DNA of 64,000 nucleotides from Pseudomonas sp. JM0905a. Its GTDB lineage: Bacteria > Pseudomonadota > Gammaproteobacteria > Pseudomonadales > Pseudomonadaceae. Within the stretch, counting starts at the first letter, position 1. Every line of letters starts with the position of its first letter. The position numbers and the translations under genes are program-made. The notes under the pieces are model-generated. The model saw nothing but the letters and a program-made list of their open reading frames with translations. It was not told where the DNA came from and did not search any database. The stretch covers positions 186,001-250,000 of the forward strand of contig NZ_JACXBU010000002.1 of the NCBI RefSeq assembly GCF_014700075.1. The letters run 5' to 3'. Positions 11,589-19,350 of this stretch are shown here, in pieces.

Positions 11589-11622
11589 GTCTCTGTCCTG
11601 TGCATCCATTCGTCGGGGGGTT

Positions 11623-11657
11623 GCGGCCCGCCCTGCGCTTCACCGTTGGCGGGCCGC
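11623..11657. terminator. GC-rich hairpin between the DUF1127 and DUF3291 genes
   Basis: GCGGCCCGCC (11623-11632) is the exact reverse complement of GGCGGGCCGC (11648-11657), giving a 10-bp stem with a 15-base loop. There is no T-run, so it may be a transcript-stabilising or attenuating structure rather than a full terminator. Confidence 0.5.
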
Positions 11658-11666
11658 ATCCTGGTT

Positions 11667-11906
11667 TCACTTTTTCAGCGGATCTTCCCAGAAGTGACGA
11701 TCGCTCTCCTCCATCACGTCGGCACGGGACAAGCCGATGTCCTTGAGCATTTCATCGCTCATCCGTGCAAGCTGGTCACGTTCATACGACAACTGCTCCC
11801 AGCGCCTGATCGCGTGCCAGGCGGCGGCAAGCCAGCCTTCTTGATGATGCGCTGCGTTGAAACGAGCGTCATGCGAAGTACCGATAAAACCGTGTTGACC
11901 TTTCAT
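11667..11906 (-). CDS. DUF1127 small protein
   Basis: A 79-aa protein with the DUF1127 core in its second half: WHAIRRWEQLSYERDQLARM followed by DEMLKDIGLSRADV. DUF1127 proteins are short, Arg-rich, often stress-induced, and some bind RNA or take part in phosphate and carbon control. The start ATG 11906 has a strong GGGAGGG upstream. The extra N-terminal segment (about 25 residues) before the core and the acidic tail WEDPLKK are longer than the minimal family. It is divergent from a LysR gene whose product may control it. Confidence 0.82.
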   Translation of the reverse strand: MKGQHGFIGTSHDARFNAAHHQEGWLAAAWHAIRRWEQLSYERDQLARMSDEMLKDIGLSRADVMEESDRHFWEDPLKK

Positions 11907-12003
11907 CGTATCGCCCTCCCTGTGGGGATGGCGCCAGTTTCCATGCGGGACTAAGATCAATCCAACGAATGTTTCTTATGTAGTGCATCTCAGGAATTGA
12001 TGA

Positions 12004-12855
12004 ATGAACTACCCCGCCATCGACACCGAATTGCTACGTACTTTCGTTGCCATCGCCGACTACGGCGGCTTCACCCGCGCGGCGGAAATGGTCAACCGCA
12101 CCCAGTCGGCCGTGAGCATGCAGATGAAGCGGCTGGAAGAAGACGTCCTGCAGCGTGCGGTGTTCGAGCGCGACGGTCGCCAGGTCAGGCTCACCGCCGA
12201 GGGGCAGATCCTGCTGGGCTATGCGCGGCGTATCCTCAAGCTGCATGGCGAGGTGATGAACACCCTGCGCCAACCACACATGGTGGGTTCGGTGCGCATT
12301 GGCACGCCGGACGACTATGTGATGCGTTTCCTGCCGGGCATTCTTTCGCGCTTCGCCCAGGCTTATCCGCTGGTGCAGGTGGAAGTGCACTGCGACTCCT
12401 CTGCCCAACTGCTACAGCGCCAGGACCTCGACCTGACCATTGTGACCCGCAAGCCGGGCGACGATATCGGAGAGTTTCTGCGTCAGGAGCGTATCGTCTG
12501 GGCCGAGGCCATAGGTTTCACCCCCCACGAACAACCAGCCCTGCCACTCGCCATGTTCAACTCCGAATGCTTCTGTCGCGCCTGGGCCTGTAATGCCCTG
12601 GACGCCATTGGACGCGAATACCGGGTGGCCTACACCAGCCCGAGCCTGTCGGCCATCATGGCCGTGGTCAGCGCCGGGCTGGCGGTTACCGCCCAGTTGC
12701 AGAGCCTGATCACCCCGGACATGCGCATCCTTGGCGAGGCCGAAGGCCTGCCACAGCTACCGGTGTGCAACATCATGCTGCTGCGCAGCGAGCGCCATCA
12801 GTCGCCGGTAACAGAGACCTTGGCCGAACACATCATCGAAGGCTTCCGCATCTGA
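12004..12855 (+). CDS. LysR-family transcriptional regulator
   Basis: A 283-aa LysR regulator. The winged HTH spans about residues 8-66 (LLRTFVAIADYGGFTRAAEM, then QSAVSMQMKRLEE), followed by an effector-binding domain beginning near GSVRIGTPDDYVMRFLP (about 95-110). LysR proteins often control a divergent gene; here that is the DUF1127 gene, with about 97 bases between the starts. Downstream it converges on a TSUP permease gene. The effector is unknown. Confidence 0.9.
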   Translation: MNYPAIDTELLRTFVAIADYGGFTRAAEMVNRTQSAVSMQMKRLEEDVLQRAVFERDGRQVRLTAEGQILLGYARRILKLHGEVMNTLRQPHMVGSVRIGTPDDYVMRFLPGILSRFAQAYPLVQVEVHCDSSAQLLQRQDLDLTIVTRKPGDDIGEFLRQERIVWAEAIGFTPHEQPALPLAMFNSECFCRAWACNALDAIGREYRVAYTSPSLSAIMAVVSAGLAVTAQLQSLITPDMRILGEAEGLPQLPVCNIMLLRSERHQSPVTETLAEHIIEGFRI

Positions 12856-12858
12856 GCC

Positions 12859-13611
12859 TTACTTGATCGCCAGCATCACCGCACAGAGCAGCAAGAAGGC
12901 GCAGAAGAGCGAGCGCAGCACCCGCTCCGGCAAGGCGTGGGCCAGGCGCACGCCCCAACTGATGCTGAGCAGCCCCCCGACCGCCAGAGGCAGGCCCATG
13001 GCCCAGTTCACGTGGCCATGCAGGCCGTAGGTGGCCAGGGTCACGGCGGTGCTCGGTGCGGCCAGCGCCAGGGAAAGCCCCTGGGCCATCACCTGGCTGG
13101 TGCCGAAGACACTGGTCAATACCGGCGTGGCGATCACCGCGCCGCCCACCCCGAACAGGCCTCCGGCGGCACCCGCCACACCACCCAGGGCGCCCAGCCA
13201 GGGCCACGGCTGGCGCAGTTCGTCGCTGGCCTGTGTCTTGGCCATGAACATCCGCGCGAAGTTGTAGGCAGCCAGGGCCAGCAGGAAGCCGACGAAGGCC
13301 AGGCGCATGCTCTCCGCATCCACCCGCACCGCGAACAGCGAAGCCAGCCAGGCGAAACCAAAGCTGGTGCCTGCCAGCAGCGTCGCGTAGCGCGGATCGA
13401 TGCGATTGCGCTGGTGATAGCGCCACAGCGCCAGCAGCACGTTGGGCACCACCATCACCAGGGCAGTGCCCTGGGCCAGCTGCTGGTCGAGGCCGAAGAG
13501 CACGCCCAGGGCAGGAATGGCGATCAACCCGCCACCAATGCCGAAGAGGCCACCCATAGTGCCGAGCAACGCACCCAGCGCGATATTCAAAACGAACGTA
13601 ACGAGATCCAT
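12859..13611 (-). CDS. TSUP (TauE/SafE) family membrane permease
   Basis: A 250-aa membrane protein with two half-repeats, each containing the Gly-rich signature: GTMGGLFGIGGGLIAIPAL in the first (about residues 17-35) and GAAGGLFGVGGAVIATPVL in the second. About eight membrane helices are apparent. The start is ATG 13611 with GGGAGG just upstream; a TTG four codons earlier overlaps that ribosome site. It is divergent from a LysR gene (13713), a classic regulator-transporter pair. The substrate is unknown, probably a small organic or sulfur anion. Confidence 0.88.
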   Translation of the reverse strand: MDLVTFVLNIALGALLGTMGGLFGIGGGLIAIPALGVLFGLDQQLAQGTALVMVVPNVLLALWRYHQRNRIDPRYATLLAGTSFGFAWLASLFAVRVDAESMRLAFVGFLLALAAYNFARMFMAKTQASDELRQPWPWLGALGGVAGAAGGLFGVGGAVIATPVLTSVFGTSQVMAQGLSLALAAPSTAVTLATYGLHGHVNWAMGLPLAVGGLLSISWGVRLAHALPERVLRSLFCAFLLLCAVMLAIK

Positions 13612-13712
13612 GATGCCTCCCAATCAGTTGGTGCAATGCTACGCAGCACCAATTGCCGCGGAAACGCACAGCAACGCACAATGGCTTTGCGAAATACGCA
13701 TAGGCAAAGCTG

Positions 13713-14666
13713 ATGAACCCCGATGCCCTGACTGAACAACTGGCGCTCTTCCTTGACGTCCTGGACGCCGGCAGCTTTTCCGCTGCGGCCCGCCGCCACC
13801 CGCTCACCCCCTCGGCCGTGGCACGACGCATCGACGCCCTGGAGCGCGCACTCGGCAGTACGTTGTTCGTGCGCAGCACCCACGCCGTGAAAGCCACCCC
13901 GGCGGGACTTGCCTTTGCCGAACGGGCAAAGCGGGTGCTCGCGGAATTGCGCCTGGCCCGCGCGGAAGCCGTGTCGCTGAGCAGCGCACCCGAGGGGCTA
14001 ATCCGCATCGACGCGCCCAGCCCCTTCGGCCGCCGCCACCTGGCACCGGCCATCGCGGAGTTCCTCACGAGCTATCCCGGGCTGGACGTGCAGTTGCGAC
14101 TGATCGACAGCTTCGTCGACATGCAGGGCGAGAGCCTCGGCCAGGTGGACCTGGTGCTGCGCATCGGTCCCCTGGCCGATACCCGCTTGGTCGCCACCCC
14201 GCTCGCCCCCATGGTGCGCATCCTCTGCGCCAGCCCTGAGTACCTGCGCCGGCGCGGCATCCCCCGCGATCCACGGGAGTTGCCGGAACACGATGGCCTC
14301 GACTGGGACGCCCTGGCGCCGCCCTATGCCTGGCGCTTCGAGGTGGACGGCAAGCTGCAGCACATTCGCCCCGGACGCATGCGCATGACGGCGAACAATG
14401 CCGAAACCCTGGTATTCAGCGCCCTGGCCGGGCTCGGCATCGCGCACCTGCCGACCTGGCTGATCAGCGAATACCTGGTACGCGGTGAACTGGTGGCGCT
14501 GTTCTGCGACGACGGCCTGCCGGCGCCGGAGCCCAGTGGCATCTATGCCTTGCGCCTGGAAGGCGAAGCCAGCTCGCGAAGCCGGTTGTTGCTGGAGTTC
14601 CTGAAAAACCGCTTCGGCCCGGTGCCGCCCTGGGATCTCGCCCTGGGCGGCCTGGGCCGGGCCTGA
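13713..14666 (+). CDS. LysR-family transcriptional regulator, divergent from TSUP permease
   Basis: A 317-aa LysR protein with N-terminal winged HTH (LFLDVLDAGSFSAAARR, then TPSAVARRIDALERALG, about 12-48). The effector domain begins with GLIRIDAPSPFGRRHLAPAI. This sequence style (VDLVLRIGPLADTRLVA and similar) is that of the CrgA/DmlR subgroup. The 101-base gap to the divergent permease gene should hold both promoters and the operator, so the permease is its likely target. Confidence 0.9.
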   Translation: MNPDALTEQLALFLDVLDAGSFSAAARRHPLTPSAVARRIDALERALGSTLFVRSTHAVKATPAGLAFAERAKRVLAELRLARAEAVSLSSAPEGLIRIDAPSPFGRRHLAPAIAEFLTSYPGLDVQLRLIDSFVDMQGESLGQVDLVLRIGPLADTRLVATPLAPMVRILCASPEYLRRRGIPRDPRELPEHDGLDWDALAPPYAWRFEVDGKLQHIRPGRMRMTANNAETLVFSALAGLGIAHLPTWLISEYLVRGELVALFCDDGLPAPEPSGIYALRLEGEASSRSRLLLEFLKNRFGPVPPWDLALGGLGRA

Positions 14667-15176
14667 TCAGCGTGGCAGTTGCACCACGCGGGTGCCCGCC
14701 AACAGGTCATGCAGGCAGCGGCGATCGCCGCGGAAGATGAACAGGTAGTCCACTACCACCATCAGCGCGCCGATCAACGGGATGTACGCCAGCAACCACC
14801 AGACCAGGTAGCGCTTGAGCAGCAGGCCACTCAACTCCGGCACCTGGCCGTCGAGGTTGACGATGGCGATCTTCAGCAGGCGCTTGCCCAGCGTCTGGCC
14901 GAAGTTCTTGAGGAAGTGGCCGTTGACCAGCAGGAACACCGCCACGCCCACCACCAGGCTCAGCAACTGCTGGCCCAGGCTCGGCTCGATGCCCTGCTGG
15001 GCGGCGGCGAAGGCACCGGAGAAGTAAGCCACCGGAACCGTCGCCAGGCTCATGATGAGGCCGTCGATCAAGGCTGCGCCAAGGCGGGTCCAGCGTGACG
15101 CGAGCAGGGGCTGGGCGGCGCTGTTGATCGTGAGCTCCGCCTGGGGCGCCTGATAGGGGTTTTGCAGGTTGTCCAT
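14667..15176 (-). CDS. RDD-domain membrane protein
   Basis: A 169-aa protein with the RDD signature: RWTRLGAALIDGLIMSL near residues 28-44 supplies the Arg and Asp residues, and QTLGKRLLKIAIVNLDG lies in the middle. There are about three membrane helices, and the N-terminus NPYQAPQAEL is Pro/Gln-rich and cytosolic. The start ATG 15176 has AAGGA nine bases upstream. Function is unknown; some RDD proteins are ion transporters. The longer open frame to 15869 upstream is non-coding. It is divergent from ohrR. Confidence 0.82.
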   Translation of the reverse strand: MDNLQNPYQAPQAELTINSAAQPLLASRWTRLGAALIDGLIMSLATVPVAYFSGAFAAAQQGIEPSLGQQLLSLVVGVAVFLLVNGHFLKNFGQTLGKRLLKIAIVNLDGQVPELSGLLLKRYLVWWLLAYIPLIGALMVVVDYLFIFRGDRRCLHDLLAGTRVVQLPR

Positions 15177-15281
15177 GATGCAGTCCTTGCAGAGGTTGAC
15201 CGGGCAATTGTGGTGCCTGGTGGAGCCAATGCAAGAACGCCCGGGACGGCGATGGACAGAATGCATTTTGCCCACGAAAGG

Positions 15282-15295
15282 CTTGCGCGCTAAAT
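15282..15295. promoter_or_regulatory. 14-bp motif upstream of ohrR, copy 1 (candidate OhrR operator)
   Basis: CTTGCGCGCTAAAT lies 31 bases before the ohrR start. The identical 14-mer occurs at 15827-15840 upstream of the secreted esterase gene. The position fits autoregulation by OhrR. Confidence 0.6.
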
Positions 15296-15326
15296 TGGTC
15301 ACCAACACTGCCTCTGGAGACCTTCC

Positions 15327-15773
15327 ATGTCCACGACCCCGTGCAAGGAGCTGATGCTCGACAACCAGCTCTGCTTCGCCCTCTATTCCACCTCCCTGAT
15401 GATGACCAAGGTCTACAAGCCCCTGCTTCAGGAGCTGGGCCTGACCTATCCGCAGTACCTCGCAATGATGGTGCTGTGGGAAGGCGACGGCATCACCGTG
15501 GGCGAAATCAGCAACCGCATGCTCACCGACCCCGGCTCCCTCACCCCCCTGCTCAAGCGCCTTGAAGCTGAAGGGCTGATCACCCGCACTCGCAGCAGCA
15601 AGGACGAACGCGTGGTGGAACTGCGCCTGACCCAGGCAGGTCGGGAGCTGCAGGAAAAGGCCAAGCGGGTACCCGCCTGCATCCTTGCCGCCACCGAGCG
15701 CACCGTCGAGCAACTGGGCGACCTCAAGGAAGAACTGGTATCCCTGCGCAGCAGTCTGGAAAAGGCCGTCTGA
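15327..15773 (+). CDS. ohrR: OhrR, MarR-family organic hydroperoxide sensor
   Basis: A 148-aa MarR/OhrR repressor. The peroxide-sensing Cys is C16 in LDNQLCFALYSTSLMMTKVY (a second Cys is C6), and the winged helix reads VGEISNRMLTDPGSLTPLLK with the DERVVEL wing. OhrR proteins release DNA when the N-terminal Cys is oxidised by organic hydroperoxides. The usual partner gene ohr is not present here. Instead a secreted alpha/beta hydrolase follows, and both promoters carry the same 14-bp motif. From memory, P. aeruginosa has ohr at this place, so the locus looks rearranged. Confidence 0.9.
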   Translation: MSTTPCKELMLDNQLCFALYSTSLMMTKVYKPLLQELGLTYPQYLAMMVLWEGDGITVGEISNRMLTDPGSLTPLLKRLEAEGLITRTRSSKDERVVELRLTQAGRELQEKAKRVPACILAATERTVEQLGDLKEELVSLRSSLEKAV

Positions 15774-15826
15774 CGGCCTTATTCCAGAATCATCTGATCG
15801 ATATTCAAAATATTTCCAACAAATAT

Positions 15827-15881
15827 CTTGCGCGCTAAATAAATCGCGAATAACTTCTGCTCCACGCACTTACTTAGCGCG
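15827..15881. promoter_or_regulatory. Candidate OhrR operator upstream of the secreted esterase
   Basis: CTTGCGCGCTAAAT (15827-15840) repeats the motif before ohrR, and the inverted core TTAGCGCG follows at 15874-15881. Together they form a spaced inverted pair in the 153-base gap before the hydrolase. Confidence 0.55.
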
Positions 15882-15926
15882 ACAACCTTTAGCAGACAAA
15901 TCAATTCACAGATAAAGGAAACCACC

Positions 15927-16946
15927 ATGAAATCGATCAGCACCGTAGTCGCAGGCAGCCTTCTCGCCCTCTCCGTGACCCAGGCTTTCGCCGCCGGCGG
16001 TCCGGGAGTCGAACGCAACACCCAGGCCTTCCTCGAAGCCCTGGCCGCCGGTGGTGGCAAGCCGCTGGAAACCCTTGCGCCGAAAGAGGCTCGCGCGGTG
16101 CTGGTCGGTGCCCAGGCCAGCGTGAAGCTGGAACTGCCGAAAGCCGACGTCAGCCAGAAGACCATCGAGGCCGACGGCCAGAAGATCGACCTGACCATCG
16201 TCCGCCCCGCCGGCGTGAAAGGTACCCTGCCCGTCTTCATGTTCTTCCACGGCGGCGGCTGGGTACTGGGCGACTACCCGACCCACGAGCGGTTGATCCG
16301 CGACCTGGTGGCCAATTCCGGCGCCGTGGCGGTCTACGTGAACTACACGCCCTCCCCCGAAGCCAAGTACCCGACCGCCATCAACCAGGCCTACGCCGCC
16401 ACCAAATGGGTGGCAGACCACGGCAAGGAGATCGGCGTGGATGGCAGCCGCCTGGCGGTGGCCGGTAACAGCGTCGGCGGCAACATGGCCGCGGTGGTCA
16501 GCCTGATGGCCAAGGACAAGGGCACGCCGAAGATCCGCTTCCAGGCCCTGCTGTGGCCGGTAACCGACTCCAACTTCAACAATGCGTCCTACAACCAGTT
16601 CGAGAACGGCCACTTCCTCACCCGCGACATGATGAAATGGTTCTGGAACAGCTACACCACCGATCCGCGCCAGCGCGCCGAGATCTACGCCTCGCCGCTG
16701 CAAGCCTCGACCGAGCAACTGAAGGGCCTGCCGCCGGCACTGGTGCAGACCGCCGAGTTCGACGTGCTGCGTGACGAGGGCGAAGCCTACGCGCGCAAGC
16801 TGGATTCCGCCGGCGTGGAGGTCACTTCGGTGCGCTACAACGGCATGATCCACGACTTCGGCCTGCTCAACGTGCTGGCCAAGGTTCCGGGCACCCGCGC
16901 CGCCATGCAGCAAGCCGGCGAAGCGATCAAGGAACATCTGAAGTAA
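15927..16946 (+). CDS. Secreted alpha/beta hydrolase (HSL-like lipase/esterase)
   Basis: A 339-aa exported hydrolase. A Sec signal peptide covers about residues 1-22 (cleavage near TQAFA-AGG). The HSL-family oxyanion motif HGGGW is at 108-112 and the nucleophile elbow GNSVGG at 180-185 (Ser182; Val replaces the usual Ala). The acid is likely the first Asp of FDVLRDEGE, and the His is in MIHDFG. The ribosome site AAAGGA is 10 bases before the ATG. It probably hydrolyses esters in the periplasm or medium. Its position and the shared motif suggest OhrR control. An intrinsic terminator follows. Confidence 0.87.
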   Translation: MKSISTVVAGSLLALSVTQAFAAGGPGVERNTQAFLEALAAGGGKPLETLAPKEARAVLVGAQASVKLELPKADVSQKTIEADGQKIDLTIVRPAGVKGTLPVFMFFHGGGWVLGDYPTHERLIRDLVANSGAVAVYVNYTPSPEAKYPTAINQAYAATKWVADHGKEIGVDGSRLAVAGNSVGGNMAAVVSLMAKDKGTPKIRFQALLWPVTDSNFNNASYNQFENGHFLTRDMMKWFWNSYTTDPRQRAEIYASPLQASTEQLKGLPPALVQTAEFDVLRDEGEAYARKLDSAGVEVTSVRYNGMIHDFGLLNVLAKVPGTRAAMQQAGEAIKEHLK

Positions 16947-16960
16947 GAACGGCAGAAACG

Positions 16961-16987
16961 AAAAAGCCCGCTTTCGCGGGCTTTTTC
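16961..16987. terminator. Bidirectional intrinsic terminator, esterase / efp
   Basis: Stem AGCCCGC (16965-16971), loop TTTC, stem GCGGGCT (16976-16982), with A5 before and T5 after. It serves both converging genes. Confidence 0.93.
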
Positions 16988-17004
16988 TTGTCTCGCTAAA
17001 AGGC

Positions 17005-17571
17005 TTAGGCCTTGACGCGGGACTTGTACTCGCCGGTACGGGTGTCGATCTCGATGGAATCACCGATTTCGCAGAAGGCGGATACTTGCAGCTCGGCGCC
17101 GTTGTTCAGACGAGCGACTTTCATCACCTTGCCGGAGGTGTCGCCACGGACAGCCGGTTCGGTGTAGGCGATCTGGCGAACGATGGTGGTCGGCAGTTCG
17201 ACGGAGATAACGCGATCGTTGTAGAACACGGCTTCGCAGACGTCGGTCATGCCGTCTTCGATGAAGGTCAGAACGCCTTCCAGGTCGGCCTTCTCGATCT
17301 CGTACTGGTTGAACTCGGTGTCCATGAACACGTACAGCGGATCGGCGAAGTAGGAGTAGGTCACTTCCTTGCGTTCAAGGATGACCGGCTCCAGCTTGTC
17401 GTCGGCCTTGAACACGGTCTCGGTGCCGGCGCCGGTCAGCAGGTTCTTCAGCTTCATCTTGACGACTGCGCTGTTGCGGCCGGACTTGTTGAACTCGGCC
17501 TTCTGGATGACCCAGGGAGCGCCATTGATGATGGCAACTTGGCCGGCGCGGAACTCTTGAGCGGTTTTCAT
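17005..17571 (-). CDS. efp: Translation elongation factor P
   Basis: A 188-aa EF-P with three beta-barrel domains. EF-P binds between the ribosomal P and E sites and relieves stalling at polyproline. The modified tip is NKSGRNS with Arg at position 32 rather than Lys, which marks the class activated by arginine rhamnosylation. The C-terminal signature ([13 protein letters not shown]) is normal. The next gene on the same strand side encodes EarP, the matching glycosyltransferase. The start ATG 17571 gives the standard [13 protein letters not shown]-terminus. Confidence 0.98.
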   Translation of the reverse strand: MKTAQEFRAGQVAIINGAPWVIQKAEFNKSGRNSAVVKMKLKNLLTGAGTETVFKADDKLEPVILERKEVTYSYFADPLYVFMDTEFNQYEIEKADLEGVLTFIEDGMTDVCEAVFYNDRVISVELPTTIVRQIAYTEPAVRGDTSGKVMKVARLNNGAELQVSAFCEIGDSIEIDTRTGEYKSRVKA

Positions 17572-17614
17572 ACGAATATCCGATGTGGATGGGTGACAAA
17601 AAACAGGCCGCGTA

Positions 17615-18742
17615 TCATAGCCGCTTTGTACAAAACTGCACCAGACCCGCCGCGAGGTCGGTGCGGGCCACCTGTTCCCGACACCAGCGCTCGGCGTGCA
17701 GCACGAGCTCCGGCCACTGCGCCAACAGGGCGTTCCAGGCCGTTCCCATGCCCTCGCCCCGATTCCACGCCCGCCAGCCTTCGGTCAGTGCAGCGGCCGC
17801 GGCAGGGGACAGATCGCGGCAGTAGAGGGCGAGGAACGCTTCCAGCTTGTCCCAATGGGCGCCCTCCTCCTGCTGGTAGATGTGCCAGAGCAGCGGCCGC
17901 CCGGCCCACTGGGCACGTACGAAGGAATCCTCGCCGCGCACTGCGTTGAAATCGCAGCACCAGAGAATCCGGTCGTAATCGTCCTGACTGACGAACGGCA
18001 GGACCTGGATCGACAGGTTGCCACGACGGAAGCCCGCTCCCGCGCCCAGCTTTTCCTCGCCCAGCCAGGACGCCAGGTCCGCCAGCACCCGACCGACGGG
18101 CACCAGCAACTGCACAGGCCGCTCGCCTGCCGCCAGGGCACCGAGCCAGCCGGCAAGGGCAGCGTTCTCGTAGGCGAAGAGGGAAATGAGCAAGGCGCCT
18201 GCCTCCAATTCCACCCCCAGCGCCTCCAGGAATGCCCGGCGCGCTACTGGATCAGCCTGGAAAGCCTGGCGATGCTCGGCCAGGGCGTCTTCCCGCAACA
18301 GACCGCCGGTGCCTTCGGCGAAGCCAGGGAAATAAAACACCTTCTGCAGGCCATTGGGCTGGAAGGAGGGCAACCCATGACAGCCGGCCACCCAGTCTTC
18401 GGCACTGAGGTATTCCAGGTTCAGCCAATGGGGCTTGTCGGCCCGGGCGGCCATGGCCGCCAGGTAGGGTTCGGGCAGTTGGCAGGCGAAGGCCTCGATG
18501 ACCACGTCCGCCGGCTCCGCCGCCGGCCAGTCCTTGCGCCAGTGACAAATCTCCACGCCTTGCTGGATTTGGCTTTCCGCCTCGGGATCGGCCTGGGGGC
18601 ACAGGGGCGCGAACACCGCCGGCTCATCCACCCACAGGCGCACCGCCTGGCCGTGCTCTGCCACCAGTTGGCGGGCCAGGCGCCAGGTCACGCCGATGTC
18701 GCCAAAGTTATCGACGACGTTGCAGAAGATGTCCCACTTCAC
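17615..18742 (-). CDS. earP: EF-P arginine-32 rhamnosyltransferase EarP
   Basis: A 375-aa GT-B glycosyltransferase that transfers rhamnose from dTDP-L-rhamnose to Arg32 of EF-P. The N-terminus [15 protein letters not shown] carries the conserved Asp pair (D11 and D15 here, matching D13/D17 of P. putida EarP). The C-terminal donor site shows [21 protein letters not shown] place the start at GTG 18742, which gives VKWDIFC; the frame is open to 18832 but the extra residues do not fit the family. It lies upstream of efp on the same strand with a 43-base gap, so the pair may be co-transcribed. Confidence 0.94.
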   Translation of the reverse strand: MKWDIFCNVVDNFGDIGVTWRLARQLVAEHGQAVRLWVDEPAVFAPLCPQADPEAESQIQQGVEICHWRKDWPAAEPADVVIEAFACQLPEPYLAAMAARADKPHWLNLEYLSAEDWVAGCHGLPSFQPNGLQKVFYFPGFAEGTGGLLREDALAEHRQAFQADPVARRAFLEALGVELEAGALLISLFAYENAALAGWLGALAAGERPVQLLVPVGRVLADLASWLGEEKLGAGAGFRRGNLSIQVLPFVSQDDYDRILWCCDFNAVRGEDSFVRAQWAGRPLLWHIYQQEEGAHWDKLEAFLALYCRDLSPAAAAALTEGWRAWNRGEGMGTAWNALLAQWPELVLHAERWCREQVARTDLAAGLVQFCTKRL

Positions 18743-18865
18743 AATGCAGATTCCCGAAGAAAACCGCAGTTTACCCAAGACATCGGGCACACAAACAAAA
18801 TGCCCGCCATAAAGGCGGGCCAAGGGGAGCATGGTGCCGAAAAGATTCTGCGAAGAACCGGCGCC

Positions 18866-19075
18866 TCAGGCGGCCAGGCGGTGCGGGCCGCTCTGGCGGC
18901 GGGCCAGTTCCAGCAGCCAGATCGCCTTGCTGGCGCCAGCCGCTTCGCGGGAGGTGAAGGGACCGGAGCGCTTCACGCCATCCACGACGACGAACCAGCA
19001 GGCCATATGGCCTTCGGTCCGGAGCGATTCCGGAACCGCGGTACCTACCAGGGACATGACATCGACGTGGGACAT
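18866..19075 (-). CDS. Hypothetical small protein
   Basis: A 69-aa protein starting at ATG 19075 with a strong GGAGGT site six bases upstream. The central segment MACWFVVVDGVKRSGPF, followed by SREAAGASKAIWLLELARR, suggests a beta-hairpin and helix. The tail is basic (QSGPHRLAA). I do not recognise a family. The gene lies between earP and a divergent chemoreceptor gene. The good ribosome site and Pseudomonas-like codon use support it as a real gene. Confidence 0.6.
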   Translation of the reverse strand: MSHVDVMSLVGTAVPESLRTEGHMACWFVVVDGVKRSGPFTSREAAGASKAIWLLELARRQSGPHRLAA

Positions 19076-19350
19076 CGCCTTACCTCCATCGCTTTGCATG
19101 GGGTAAAGACTACGAGGGGGGTCTCTGCGGTAGAAATCAGTTGTCTCGATAGTGGCTATCCATATCGGCAATTGGCCGTCCGTCGCCAACTGGGCAGCAC
19201 CGAAATGGGGCGTCTAGATTGATGGCTCATAGCCATTAGCTTTGGATGGCGCCCCCTGACAGGAAGTCGAACGATGTCCGCCCCCACCCGCCCCGCATTT
19301 TCGTTCACCCGATGCATCCCCTATCGCCTGTTCAACGCGAGGCTGCTGCC

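Noticed and set aside
12833-14068. 411-aa minus-strand open frame spanning the TSUP/LysR divergent region
   Set aside because: It overlaps the permease in another frame and the LysR gene in antisense; no recognisable domain.
15774-15926. Remnant of ohr between ohrR and the esterase gene
   Set aside because: Six-frame reading of the gap gives no Ohr motif; the gap is only 153 bases and is explained by a promoter and operators.
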